A stretch of DNA of 15,132 nt from an uncultured Odoribacter sp. (GTDB taxonomy: Bacteria; Bacteroidota; Bacteroidia; Bacteroidales; Marinifilaceae): positions 1-15,132 of the forward strand of contig UQTM01000081.1 in the NCBI GenBank assembly GCA_900544025.1, read 5' to 3'. Below the pieces are notes generated by a model. The model was given only the letters and a program-made list of their open reading frames with translations, had not been told where the DNA came from and did no database searches. This document shows, in pieces, positions 1 through 7,130 of the stretch. Both the position numbers and the translations under genes were made by a program. The stretch's first letter is position 1. Every line of letters begins with the position of its first letter.

Positions 1-371
1 AACAAAATAGGTATATAAAACAAACAATGTTTAGCAAACCATACCGCTATATGATTCACTCATCTACCTATTTTCTACCATTTACGTTATCGGATAAGAT
101 GAAATACGCCGAGACATCACCGGTTTTTCTAAAAAACACCGAAAAAGGCAAGGGATAGCTACAATAGAATAAATAACGGTACCGTCCTTTAAGGAAGAAA
201 AAATCTGCCCCGCAATCAGCAAAAAAAGATTACGGCTCTTTATAAAAAAAACACTTACCGGAGTCAGGTTTCGTTCCTTCCGGCAAGTATTTTTCAGCTA
301 TAATACCGACGCCGTTGTCCGGCATTCTATAAAAACGATCGAATTTTAAACTAAAAAGAATTTATACGGCT
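1..371. other. Gene-free AT-rich stretch at window start
   Basis: I see no supportable coding region here on either strand. The only structured element is the hairpin at 253-288, listed separately. The rest is AT-rich with short homopolymer runs. No tRNA or rRNA was recognised. The stretch is most simply the downstream flank of the AraC gene, which reads leftward into it. Confidence 0.6.
243..295 (-). terminator. Probable terminator of the AraC gene
   Basis: Arms ACTTACCGGA (253-262) and TCCGGCAAGT (279-288) pair over 10 positions with one mismatch around a 16-nt loop. On the minus strand the stem is followed within a few bases by a T tract (A run at 244-250 on the plus strand). On the plus strand it is followed by ATTTTT, so it could act in both directions. 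It lies about 85 nt past the AraC stop codon. No folding energy was computed. Confidence 0.5.
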
Positions 372-1268
372 TTAGTTCACCGTCCGGTATTCATTGGGCG
401 TACACCCGACACAGCGTTTAAACAAGCGGGTAAAATGCTGGGGATACTGGAAACCCAATTCGTAGGAAATTTCGCTGATGGTTTTACTGGGATCGAGCAC
501 CTTTTCTTTCGCTATATCCATGAGCTTCATTTGGATATGCTCCTGTGCCGTCCTGCCTGTTTCTTTTTTGATCAGGTCGCCGAAATAGTTGGCCGACAAA
601 TGCAATCGGTCGGCACAATACCCCACGGTCAGTAACCCTGTATTCATCGGCTTACCGGATTGAAAATAATCGTCGATCAATTCTTCAAACCGGATCAATA
701 TATCTTTATTGACATTTTCCCGCGTGATAAACTGACGGTCGTAAAAACGCAGGCAATAATTCAGCAGCAATTCGATATTCGAAGTAATCAGCATCTTGCT
801 GTGTTTGTCGATCCCGCGATGAAGCTCGGCCTCTATATTGCCCAGGCATTCGAAAACGACCTGACGTTCCTGATCCGACAAATGCAAGGCTTCGTTCGAT
901 TCGTAAGAAAAAAAGGTATAATTTTTCATCATCCGTCCCAGCGAAGTGCCCTTCAATAAATCCGGGTGGAAAAGCAATCCCCACCCCTTCGGCTGAACCG
1001 CCCGATCCCTATTCCCGACTTCGACCACTTGCCCCGGAGCCAAAAACACCAGTGTCCCCTCCTGATAATCGTAATATTGACGGCCATAACGCAAATCCCC
1101 GCATTTCACATCTTTCAGGAAAACGGCATAGAAACCGAACAGCCGCCGCACCGGTTCTATCGGTAAACATTTAGAAAAATCGATAACACTCACCAGCGGA
1201 TGCAGTGTTTCATATCCCACTCTATCGTTGTATTGATAAATATGTTCTAATTTCAAAATATCGTCCAT
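372..1268 (-). CDS. AraC-family transcriptional regulator
   Basis: A 298-residue cytoplasmic DNA-binding regulator. The C-terminal third holds both helix-turn-helix motifs of the AraC/XylS family: the first around residues 215-238 (CADRLHLSANYFGDLIKKE) and the second around 263-288 (ISEISYELGFQYPQHFTRLF), followed by the family-typical PNEYR end. Residues about 20-175 form a variable cupin-like sensing domain, which is inferred from position and length. The length is normal for Bacteroidales members that carry this N-terminal domain. It lies 117 bp downstream of the cupin/CMD gene on the same strand, so it may regulate that gene or be co-transcribed with it; the ligand cannot be told from sequence. 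A hairpin with a T tract follows the stop. The family call is secure and the target is unknown. Confidence 0.93.
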   Translation of the reverse strand: MDDILKLEHIYQYNDRVGYETLHPLVSVIDFSKCLPIEPVRRLFGFYAVFLKDVKCGDLRYGRQYYDYQEGTLVFLAPGQVVEVGNRDRAVQPKGWGLLFHPDLLKGTSLGRMMKNYTFFSYESNEALHLSDQERQVVFECLGNIEAELHRGIDKHSKMLITSNIELLLNYCLRFYDRQFITRENVNKDILIRFEELIDDYFQSGKPMNTGLLTVGYCADRLHLSANYFGDLIKKETGRTAQEHIQMKLMDIAKEKVLDPSKTISEISYELGFQYPQHFTRLFKRCVGCTPNEYRTVN

Positions 1269-1385
1269 ACGCTTTTTTCTTTTATTTATGAACTCTCTCC
1301 GCCTGCTTCCCTAACCGGAGTATAAATTTACAAAATCGACCATTCCGGCAAAATTTAAATACAAAAAACATTTGGCGTTGCGATT

Positions 1386-2654
1386 TTACTCCTTAATAAC
1401 CTCATTCAGGCAGGCAATGGCATTCAGAGTACGCGGATAGCCGATATAAGGCAAAAGTTGTGTCACCACGGCCAGCAGAGTATCCTTGTTATTTCCCACA
1501 TTCACGTTTCCCTGAATATGTCCTTTTACCTGCGATTCACAACCTCCCAGCGAAACGAGCATTGAAAACGTAAGCAGTTCCCGCATTTTTACATCCAGTC
1601 CCGTACGGGTTTGGTAGTCCCCGAAACAGTTGGCCGAAAGATAACGCTGGATATGCTTTTGATTATCCGGGGCTGTAGCGTGCATCCGGTCGATCCTTTC
1701 CCCGAAAATGGACTTCTGCAAAGCCAGCCCTTTCCCGAAGCGTGTTTCAGGAGATGTGGCAGACTGGCTTTCCACAGGAAGCCGTACACCGTGTTGTGTC
1801 AGTACCTCATTGGTCATACCGATAAAATCCACCACTTTCGCCATCCCGACATAAGGCACGGCCTGATATAGGATTTCTTTTATCTCCACGGGAGTCACCC
1901 CCGCCCGAAGTGCGCCTTCCAGCATCATACGATATCCGGTTTGTGCCTGAGAAGCGATATTGGAGGCCAAAATCGTCATGATCCGGGTTTTGGTATCCAG
2001 TTCGCCATATTGCAGCACCTCATCGAAAGCAAAATTACCGAACACCTCTGCCAGTTCCGGATCGGTCGCTTTCAGCGCGGAAACACTACCGGGCAACCAT
2101 TCTTCCTGATTCGCCTTTGCCGCTTCGGACAAACGACAGACAACCGTGTCGGCGGATGCAGTCGCCTCGGCATATTGCTTATCGTCCACCGGTTCGAGCC
2201 AGGTGTTTTCATTGGTCTGGGGATTACATTCGATAGCCAAATGGGAAAACCAGCTATCGGGAGCGGCACCGTGCCAATGCTCTACATGGGCAGGAATTTC
2301 CACCACATCGCCCGGCAATAATAAACGGGCCCCTTCGCCGCGGGCCTGATAAAATCCTTTACCGCCCACCACCACAAGAATCTGCCCACCGGTATGGCTA
2401 TGCCAATTGTTGCGGCAACCGGGCTCAAAAGTGACATTCGATACCGGACAATTCAAGGCTTTGTTCTGGGTTAGCGGAGCCCGATAAGCCTGTCCGATAA
2501 AATACCGGGAAAACATTTCCGGTAACTTATCCCCCATGGGGAATGCGCTGATCGATTCAGGTAACTCTTTTTTCATATTCTGTGCATTTAGCGATTCACA
2601 ATAATTAGACAAGATCATGGCTACAAGCATAAAAACAAGGGTTATTCTCTTCAT
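1386..2654 (-). CDS. Secreted cupin plus double carboxymuconolactone-decarboxylase (CMD) domain protein
   Basis: I place the start at 2654 rather than the upstream ATG at 2741, because it gives a clean signal peptide: MKR, a hydrophobic run at residues 5-15, and likely cleavage near SLNA/Q. That gives 422 residues. A cupin domain spans about 60-145; H85, H87, Q91 and H126 are candidate metal ligands (WHSHTGGQ and PAHVEHWHG). Two CMD-like repeats follow, about 199-290 and 305-420. The second keeps a Cys372-x6-His379 pair (GGCESQVKGH), while the first has no cysteine at the matching site. CMD proteins include decarboxylases and AhpD-like thiol peroxidase partners; with one cysteine instead of CxxC, classic AhpD chemistry is not supported. 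Substrate unknown; an oxidative or aromatic detoxification role is inference. The gene starts 59 nt after the broken RibD-C gene, suggesting one transcript. Confidence 0.85.
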   Translation of the reverse strand: MKRITLVFMLVAMILSNYCESLNAQNMKKELPESISAFPMGDKLPEMFSRYFIGQAYRAPLTQNKALNCPVSNVTFEPGCRNNWHSHTGGQILVVVGGKGFYQARGEGARLLLPGDVVEIPAHVEHWHGAAPDSWFSHLAIECNPQTNENTWLEPVDDKQYAEATASADTVVCRLSEAAKANQEEWLPGSVSALKATDPELAEVFGNFAFDEVLQYGELDTKTRIMTILASNIASQAQTGYRMMLEGALRAGVTPVEIKEILYQAVPYVGMAKVVDFIGMTNEVLTQHGVRLPVESQSATSPETRFGKGLALQKSIFGERIDRMHATAPDNQKHIQRYLSANCFGDYQTRTGLDVKMRELLTFSMLVSLGGCESQVKGHIQGNVNVGNNKDTLLAVVTQLLPYIGYPRTLNAIACLNEVIKE

Positions 2655-2713
2655 GTTCAATGTATTTAAAGCATTAAAAATATTTACATTTCTATCCGTC
2701 CACATGCTGCAAA

Positions 2714-3218
2714 TCACTTTCTGACCAGGTAACGAAGCCATACTCCGCCACCGTTCAGTATATCCACGCTTTTCAAAGTAAACCCGACCGGAGCATGAGC
2801 AGGCAGACCGTCGGATTTTTCGAATAGCGTCACCGTATTATTCTCTCCGTCGGCCACAGGGGTTATAACAAGACTCAACTCGTCCACCAAACCCGCCTGC
2901 AAAAAAGTCCAGTTTATAAACCCGCCACCCGAAAGCATCCACAGACACATAATACATCCCGGCCTCTTTTACTGCCACAAAATCACCTCCGGGCACCTCC
3001 GAAACCTGTTCTTCCAAATCCGGCTTCCGGTAAAAAGTGAAATTCTCGTCGGTAGTCACCCGCCCGCACAGCCAGGCCTGGGGACGATAAGTATTATTCG
3101 TCCGTTCATACTCTTCCCCTACAATTTCAGCAATTTCGGTATCCATAAAAGGCCCGGTGATCTTTCCGTCCAATGCCGTCATCATGTGGCAAACGATCTT
3201 TGGTAAACTATTTTCCAT
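2714..3218 (-). pseudogene. Broken RibD-C / dihydrofolate-reductase-like gene (internal deletion and frameshift)
   Basis: The N-terminal part (from 3218, VCHMMTALDGKITGPF, then RPQAWLCGRVT) is the NADPH-binding start of the RibD C-terminal / DHFR-like reductase family. It stays homologous up to YYVSVDAFG near 2930. The C-terminal part (LSGGGFINWTFLQAGLVDELS through GGGVWLRYLVRK, ending at 2714) is in another frame. Family members of about 220-230 residues have some 60 residues between these blocks, including a FAGK-like segment, and none of that is present here. The two halves meet at GATGCTTTCGG (minus strand, plus coordinates 2929-2939), which could encode DAFG in the first frame and MLSG in the second. 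This fits a deletion between short direct repeats. The remaining translation should be inactive. A TACTTTTG box at 3252-3259 (minus) may be the old promoter. Family members reduce pterin- or flavin-precursor-like compounds; the exact substrate is unknown. Confidence 0.8.
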
Positions 3219-3251
3219 TTCCCTATTTTTTAATTATGCGGCTTACTGATA

Positions 3252-3259
3252 CAAAAGTA
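3252..3259 (-). promoter_or_regulatory. Candidate Bacteroidetes -7 box upstream of the RibD-C pseudogene
   Basis: On the minus strand this reads TACTTTTG, matching the TAnnTTTG consensus of the Bacteroidetes primary sigma factor, 33 nt before the ATG at 3218. I see no clear TTTG -33 element at the right spacing, so the call rests on one box. Confidence 0.35.
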
Positions 3260-3289
3260 CTCGTTCTCATATATTTAAGACTTATATAA

Positions 3290-3439
3290 ATTACGGTATT
3301 AATTACCAATATTACGGACAACGCTTCAAGAATCGAAAATAACGGTAAAATCGGTTTCGCGGATATTTACGGCAATATGATAAGACCTTTCACCAATGGA
3401 ACGGCTTTAGGTATGAAAGACGGGAAATGGGGAAAATAA
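3290..3439 (+). pseudogene. Relic of a WG-repeat (KWG) protein, C-terminal end
   Basis: The frame ending in TAA at 3437-3439 is open back to 3290 but has no convincing start codon. Its translation contains ENNGKIGFADIYGN followed by FTNGTALGMKDGKWGK. These are the NGKxGF...GN and KDGKWG signatures of tandem WG repeats. Only about one and a half repeat units remain, and the stretch normally lying between GN and FTNG (about P-x-[FY]-D) looks shortened. The relic sits between two minus-strand genes and lacks a start, so I read it as the eroded end of a larger gene, or debris left by rearrangement next to the broken RibD-C gene. It is probably not functional. Confidence 0.6.
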
Positions 3440-3485
3440 TAACACGCTCATCAGGCTATTGACGATGTGCCGGAATTGAAAGCTT

Positions 3486-4199
3486 TTAGACCAATAGCCC
3501 TAACTTCTGCGCATAACTTATGGCTTCAGACAAATTATCCACATGCATTTTTTCTAAAATGTTTTGACGATGCCTGTTTACGGTGTGGATACTGATAAAC
3601 AATTTGTCTGAGATCTCTTTGCTCATCAGGCCTTCATTGGCCATTTTGAGCACTTCTTTTTCCCGTTTGGTCAGGGATATGTCCGGATTGTCGATCACAG
3701 GGATGCTAATGATATTCCCTGTTTTAAAATTTACCAGACGGAACTTTATAGGTGCTTTTAAATCCTGGTCAGGGGAAATATCCACTACCCCCAGTAATAA
3801 AAGCGGCTTGTCAAACTCTTTGGTTTCGAGCATCTGGTATTGGCAAATGACACGGAGATACTCTCCGGAAACTCCCAATGCCCGAAATTCAAAAATATGC
3901 TTGTAGTCATATTGTTCCTCGTATGGTAACCCGAATACATAATCAAAAGTTCTTTTCTGCAAATTCAGGAGAACCGACAAATCGTCAGGATGTATGTATT
4001 CTTCCAGCAGATCGTTTTCCAGATTCATCTTTTCATCGACCGCCCATCCGAGGACGTTCCTGAAATTAGGCGAAATAAACAGGTATCTGACATGGAGCAA
4101 ACTAACGAATACACAGCTATTATTGACCTGAGACAAAAACTCGATGTAAGGGCGGTGTTGTTCCCAGGTAAGTTCGTTATTATTGGTATTATATATCAT
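3486..4199 (-). CDS. PAS-domain LuxR-family (GerE) transcriptional regulator
   Basis: A 237-residue cytoplasmic regulator. Residues about 25-145 resemble a PAS fold (SCVFVSLLHVRYLFISPNF, EEYIHPDDL, then the strand-rich FEFRALGVSGEYLRVICQ segment). Residues about 173-237 are a LuxR/GerE helix-turn-helix (SLTKREKEVLKMANEG, SKEISDKLFISIHTVNRH, ILEKMHVDNLSEAISYA). No receiver domain with a phospho-acceptor aspartate is present, so activation is probably by ligand or partner sensed by the PAS domain; this is inference. It is transcribed divergently from the acyltransferase gene 110 bp away. A perfect 8-bp inverted repeat starts 15 nt upstream of its ATG, a candidate autoregulatory operator. A TAATTTTG box lies at 4267-4274 on its strand. 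No convincing terminator was found after 3486. Confidence 0.92.
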   Translation of the reverse strand: MIYNTNNNELTWEQHRPYIEFLSQVNNSCVFVSLLHVRYLFISPNFRNVLGWAVDEKMNLENDLLEEYIHPDDLSVLLNLQKRTFDYVFGLPYEEQYDYKHIFEFRALGVSGEYLRVICQYQMLETKEFDKPLLLLGVVDISPDQDLKAPIKFRLVNFKTGNIISIPVIDNPDISLTKREKEVLKMANEGLMSKEISDKLFISIHTVNRHRQNILEKMHVDNLSEAISYAQKLGLLV

Positions 4200-4214
4200 G
4201 TTTGCCGTATGAAA

Positions 4215-4234
4215 AATGGTTATCGGTAACCATT
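4215..4234. promoter_or_regulatory. Perfect inverted repeat, candidate operator between luxR-type and acyltransferase genes
   Basis: AATGGTTA, spacer TCGG, TAACCATT: two perfect 8-bp arms. It starts 15 nt upstream of the LuxR-type start codon and touches the TTG (4233-4235) that serves as the -33 element of the divergent acyltransferase promoter. The position suits a site through which one regulator controls both genes. On the luxR transcript it could instead form a leader hairpin. Confidence 0.45.
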
Positions 4235-4263
4235 GTGCGTCATATTACCTCTCTCTAAATTTG
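4233..4263 (+). promoter_or_regulatory. Bacteroidetes-type promoter of the acyltransferase gene
   Basis: TTG at 4233-4235, a 20-nt spacer, then TAAATTTG at 4256-4263, a full match to TAnnTTTG. The predicted start leaves a leader of about 40 nt before the ATG at 4310. That leader contains a short AGTCC-N4-GGACT dyad (4283-4296). Confidence 0.55.
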
Positions 4264-4266
4264 GAG

Positions 4267-4274
4267 CAAAATTA
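4267..4274 (-). promoter_or_regulatory. Candidate -7 box of the PAS-LuxR gene
   Basis: Read on the minus strand this is TAATTTTG, matching TAnnTTTG. It sits about 68 nt before the LuxR-type start and only 3 bp from the opposing -7 box at 4256-4263, so the two promoters would compete for polymerase. No clear -33 element is visible. Confidence 0.4.
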
Positions 4275-4309
4275 CGGAAAAAAGTCCATACGGACTGAAA
4301 ATTCACAAT

Positions 4310-5179
4310 ATGAAAAAATTCTTATCGATTGCCGCATATAAAAGTGCTTACGGAATTATTTATTCCGTGAGTCTGATACCGATGCCCCTTTTATATGGAT
4401 TTTCATCCTTTATGTATGTTTTTACTTACCATATACTCAGTTACAGGAAAGCGGTCGTTATTCAAAATATATCCCGTTCGTTCCCGGAAAAAAAGTATGG
4501 AGAGGTGCGCGAGGTCGTGAAGAAATTCTATGTTTGTTTCACGGCTTATTTTGCAGAAGTCATAAAGAGCGTATCGATCTCTCCCCGGCAACTCGACAAA
4601 AAACTGACATTCGTAAATCTGGAACTTATAAACAACCACATCCGAAGCGGGAAGAATGTGATTGTCTGTCTGGGACATTGCGGAAATTGGGAGATGCTGA
4701 ATTTCATGCCGTATAAACTGTCCTGTGATATGTACGCGGTTTACAAGCCGTTAAAATCCCAAACGGCAAATCGATTGATGATGAAATTGCGTTCCCGGTT
4801 CGGGATGAAACTGATTCCGGATAAAGCGGTTGTCCGCCAAATCCTAACGAAAAAAGAATCGTCTTCCGTTTATCTGTTCCTGGCCGACCAATGTCCCCGG
4901 ATCAAAGAAGAAAAGTATAGGTTCGATTTGCTGAATCAAGCGAGTTATCATTTTTCAGGTATGGAAAAATTAGCAAGGATCAGCAAGTCCGCAGTGGTGT
5001 ACCTGCATATTACCCACCCGGCAAAAGGAAATTATAAAATCAGATGTGTATCCTTATGCGAGGATATCGAATCTACCGGAGAAGGGCAGGTCACCCAAAA
5101 GTATATCGAGTTATTAACCGAGAATATAAAAGAAGAGCCACACGGCTGGCTGTGGAGTCATAAACGATGGAAAAGATAA
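4310..5179 (+). CDS. LpxL/HtrB-type lysophospholipid acyltransferase
   Basis: A 289-residue membrane-associated acyltransferase. After a short basic start, residues about 12-43 are hydrophobic (GIIYSVSLIPMPLLYGF) and should anchor the protein in the inner membrane. The catalytic HX4E motif is present as H123-CGNW-E128 in LGHCGNWEM, followed by YKPLKS (about 145-150), a LADQ segment (191-194) and the family-typical C-terminus WLWSHKRWKR. Relatives transfer secondary acyl chains to lipid A, or acylate other lipids in Bacteroidetes; the acceptor here cannot be fixed from sequence. It has its own TTG-N20-TAAATTTG promoter, diverges from a PAS-LuxR regulator, and is followed after 4 nt by a tiny membrane ORF, suggesting a two-gene operon. 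Length and motifs are intact. Confidence 0.9.
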   Translation: MKKFLSIAAYKSAYGIIYSVSLIPMPLLYGFSSFMYVFTYHILSYRKAVVIQNISRSFPEKKYGEVREVVKKFYVCFTAYFAEVIKSVSISPRQLDKKLTFVNLELINNHIRSGKNVIVCLGHCGNWEMLNFMPYKLSCDMYAVYKPLKSQTANRLMMKLRSRFGMKLIPDKAVVRQILTKKESSSVYLFLADQCPRIKEEKYRFDLLNQASYHFSGMEKLARISKSAVVYLHITHPAKGNYKIRCVSLCEDIESTGEGQVTQKYIELLTENIKEEPHGWLWSHKRWKR

Positions 5180-5183
5180 TAGT

Positions 5184-5291
5184 ATGTTCAATGTAATTTC
5201 GATTATAGCAGGCATTGCCGCAATAGTGACGATTTGCTTTTTAGCTTTTTTATACCTGTTTCTAAATCCCCTTCACAAAGAAGAGGATTGA
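5184..5291 (+). CDS. Small single-pass membrane protein (35 aa), hypothetical
   Basis: The ORF starts 4 nt after the acyltransferase stop codon on the same strand and encodes 35 residues ending in TGA. Residues about 4-28 are strongly hydrophobic (ISIIAGIAAIVTICFLAF, then LYLFL), followed by a short polar tail (NPLHKEED). That is the build of a one-span inner-membrane peptide. Near-overlap with the upstream gene suggests translational coupling. I do not recognise a family. It could be a small partner of the acyltransferase or an accidental ORF; the clean hydrophobic block followed by a charged tail favours a real gene. Confidence 0.5.
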   Translation: MFNVISIIAGIAAIVTICFLAFLYLFLNPLHKEED

Positions 5292-5347
5292 TTCATCGTG
5301 TGAAATCTCTCCCCCTCATATACAAAGCGTAAAGACAGAACAGAAAA

Positions 5348-5965
5348 TTATTTTTCTACTGTCTGAGAATATCTTTCCTGCATTTTAAAGTATTCTTCAG
5401 CAACCTCTTCAAATTCAGTATTATGTATCCACAAATTACTTATTTTCCTGTCTTCCGACAAGCTAAAAAACAGAGGGCCGGTATATTCCTGAAACGGGTA
5501 TGGCCGGGAGTATTTTTTAACGACATAACAGGGCACGTCTATATTATATTTCTTCTTGAAAAAATACATATCCCGTACCCCTAACTTAGTCGATAAAACA
5601 ATAGCTTTTCTTCCTTTGCGGGCATAATTTAAAAACCGGTCCAAACTATTCTGAAAGCATAAACTGCAATTATGCTGAGGATATCAAAGAACAAAAGTAT
5701 TTCCGTCCAATATTTCCGTCAATTTTTGTTCATTACCTTTTACATCTTCAATCATCAATTCAGCAGGTAAACTCAGATAGCCGTTCAAGAACATGGCTTT
5801 CATTTCTTTCTCCAGATTCTGAAACTTTATCATATCCACCGCTTGCTCTTGCTGTACCTTATTTTCCGAATATTTTTTCCCTCTCGCATTGTATATAAAG
5901 AAAACATTCATTATCAATAAAATAACGATACAAGTCTTTATCGTATAATTTAAAAACTTAGACAT
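5348..5965 (-). pseudogene. Thioredoxin-like (redoxin) membrane-anchored protein interrupted by in-frame TGA
   Basis: A single reading frame runs from ATG at 5965 to the stop at 5348, broken only by TGA at 5684-5686. Before it: MSKFLNYTIKTCIVILLIMNVFFIY, a membrane anchor or signal segment, then a coiled-coil-like charged region and the strand EILDGNTFVL. After it, in the same frame: YPQHNCSLCFQNSLDRFL, a CxxC active-site helix start, then KAIVLSTK and NIDVPCYVV, which resemble thioredoxin-fold core strands. Relatives in Bacteroidales usually have Arg at this spot (pattern [IV]-[FY]-R-[FY]-S-x-x-x-C-x-x-C), so CGA to TGA is a likely origin. The gene starts 7 nt after the propeller gene stop and should share its transcript. 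As written it would give a truncated protein without the CxxC, or a fragment from TTG at 5644. A sequencing error or low-level readthrough are alternatives. Confidence 0.72.
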
Positions 5966-5972
5966 ATTTATC

Positions 5973-7058
5973 TTATTTTTTCGTATAAGCAAATACAACT
6001 ATGGGATTCGAATCTTCATGTACTTTAGATTTCAATGTTTTAGCAGTTTCAGATATCCGGCCGTTTTCGAAAGTGCTTAAAAATATACTCGTTTTTAAAT
6101 AAGTAACTATTTTATCATTATTATTGGATGTATTAGGATAAAGTAAAAGAGGTATTCCATCTAAATCATTTTGAAAACTCCGCCCCGTAAACATTTTCTT
6201 GTTTTTGAAGTCATAAAAGGCAAATATTTCATTCTGACGATACGAAAATGAAAAATTGACAAACCTTGAAGTAAATTTAAAATTCTCTATATCAAAACAA
6301 TAATCCCCTTGCCAGGCCTGCTCTATTAATCGTATTTTTTCCGGTAATTTATTTTTCTGAAAATCAATATATAAAAAAGGATAAACCTTAGCATCTTTTA
6401 TAATGTACAAAGTATCATTATAATTATCTGTACAATAAACCTGTTTTCCATCCGTGTGAAAATAATTTCCTTTACGCCTCAATTCTAAATAATCTTGCTT
6501 CAAATAAGAATACTTTTTATCCTTAACGAGTATGGTCAAGTTAAATGCATTTTTACCATTCGGCCTATAAAATCCTAAGGTATCTCCAATGTGAAAAAAT
6601 TGTGCACTTCCTGCCTCTATGTTATAGATTTCATGGATCATCTTTCCAGATGTATCATATTGAATTATTTTATCCTGTCCCGAATCGTAAATCTCCAGAA
6701 TAGTATCCTGATACAAATTTAAATCGGAAATTTCATTATATTCTCCAGGACCTCTACCTAAATTCCCAATTTGTCTTTTAAATTGTCCCTCTTTTCCAAA
6801 CATATATACTGCATTAGTTCCTTCTATATCCAATATAAAAATATTTCCACAAGAATCTATACATAGCTTGTCGATATCTTTAAAAAGCGAAGAATCCGTA
6901 GTTTCTAAAGGAACGTATTTTATAGAGTCAAATATCGTGGATACTTTTATAATATCTTGTATTTTATTTGCCTCAACCGTAATTACGTTTTCATCTTTAT
7001 TATAAGTGTTACATCCGGCTATCACCCATAAAAAGAATCCTATTAAAAAAAATTTCAT
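5973..7058 (-). CDS. 6-bladed beta-propeller lipoprotein
   Basis: 361 residues starting with a lipoprotein signal peptide: MKFF, a hydrophobic run and the lipobox VIAGC with lipidated Cys16. Export to the outer envelope is therefore expected. The body matches the Bacteroidales 6-bladed beta-propeller family: an early strand block (FDSIKYVPLETTDSSLF), GNIFILDI, then the hallmark IGNLGRGPGEYNEISDL (GRGPGEY at 101-107), and repeated blade-like segments (ILEIYDSGQDKIIQYDTSG). These proteins have no proven enzymatic activity that I know of, and a binding or scaffold role on the surface is usually assumed. It lies between the NVEALA-like gene (72 nt upstream, with a hairpin in the gap) and the thioredoxin-like gene (7 nt downstream), an arrangement that recurs in this order of bacteria. 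Confidence 0.88.
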   Translation of the reverse strand: MKFFLIGFFLWVIAGCNTYNKDENVITVEANKIQDIIKVSTIFDSIKYVPLETTDSSLFKDIDKLCIDSCGNIFILDIEGTNAVYMFGKEGQFKRQIGNLGRGPGEYNEISDLNLYQDTILEIYDSGQDKIIQYDTSGKMIHEIYNIEAGSAQFFHIGDTLGFYRPNGKNAFNLTILVKDKKYSYLKQDYLELRRKGNYFHTDGKQVYCTDNYNDTLYIIKDAKVYPFLYIDFQKNKLPEKIRLIEQAWQGDYCFDIENFKFTSRFVNFSFSYRQNEIFAFYDFKNKKMFTGRSFQNDLDGIPLLLYPNTSNNNDKIVTYLKTSIFLSTFENGRISETAKTLKSKVHEDSNPIVVFAYTKK

Positions 7059-7089
7059 ATACTTTATATTTAGATAATACCAATTCTAA

Positions 7090-7121
7090 TAAAGGTTATC
7101 TACCTTAATAGACAACCTTTA
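7090..7121 (-). other. Hairpin between the NVEALA-like and propeller genes
   Basis: Arms TAAAGGTTATCTA (7090-7102) and TAGACAACCTTTA (7109-7121) pair over 13 positions with one mismatch around a 6-nt loop (7103-7108). It lies in the 72-bp gap just after the NVEALA-like stop codon. On the transcribed strand it is followed by TTAGAA rather than a U tract, so it is a poor intrinsic terminator. It is better explained as a 3'-protecting or processing stem that sets a higher peptide-to-propeller ratio. That function is inferred. Confidence 0.5.
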
Positions 7122-7130
7122 TCGGCATCA

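Noticed and set aside
1941..2321. 126-residue plus-strand frame opposite the cupin/CMD gene
   Set aside because: No recognisable domain; the opposite strand encodes conserved cupin and CMD segments through the same bases.
2655..2741. Longer N-terminus of the cupin/CMD protein from the upstream ATG at 2741
   Set aside because: It would bury a clear signal peptide behind 29 residues without similarity and overlap the end of the upstream gene.
5684..5686. Selenocysteine reading of the in-frame TGA
   Set aside because: The TGA is not at the catalytic Cys position: both cysteines of CSLC are present seven codons later, relatives usually have Arg at the TGA position, and no selenocysteine insertion hairpin is evident just after it. 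A nonsense change is simpler.
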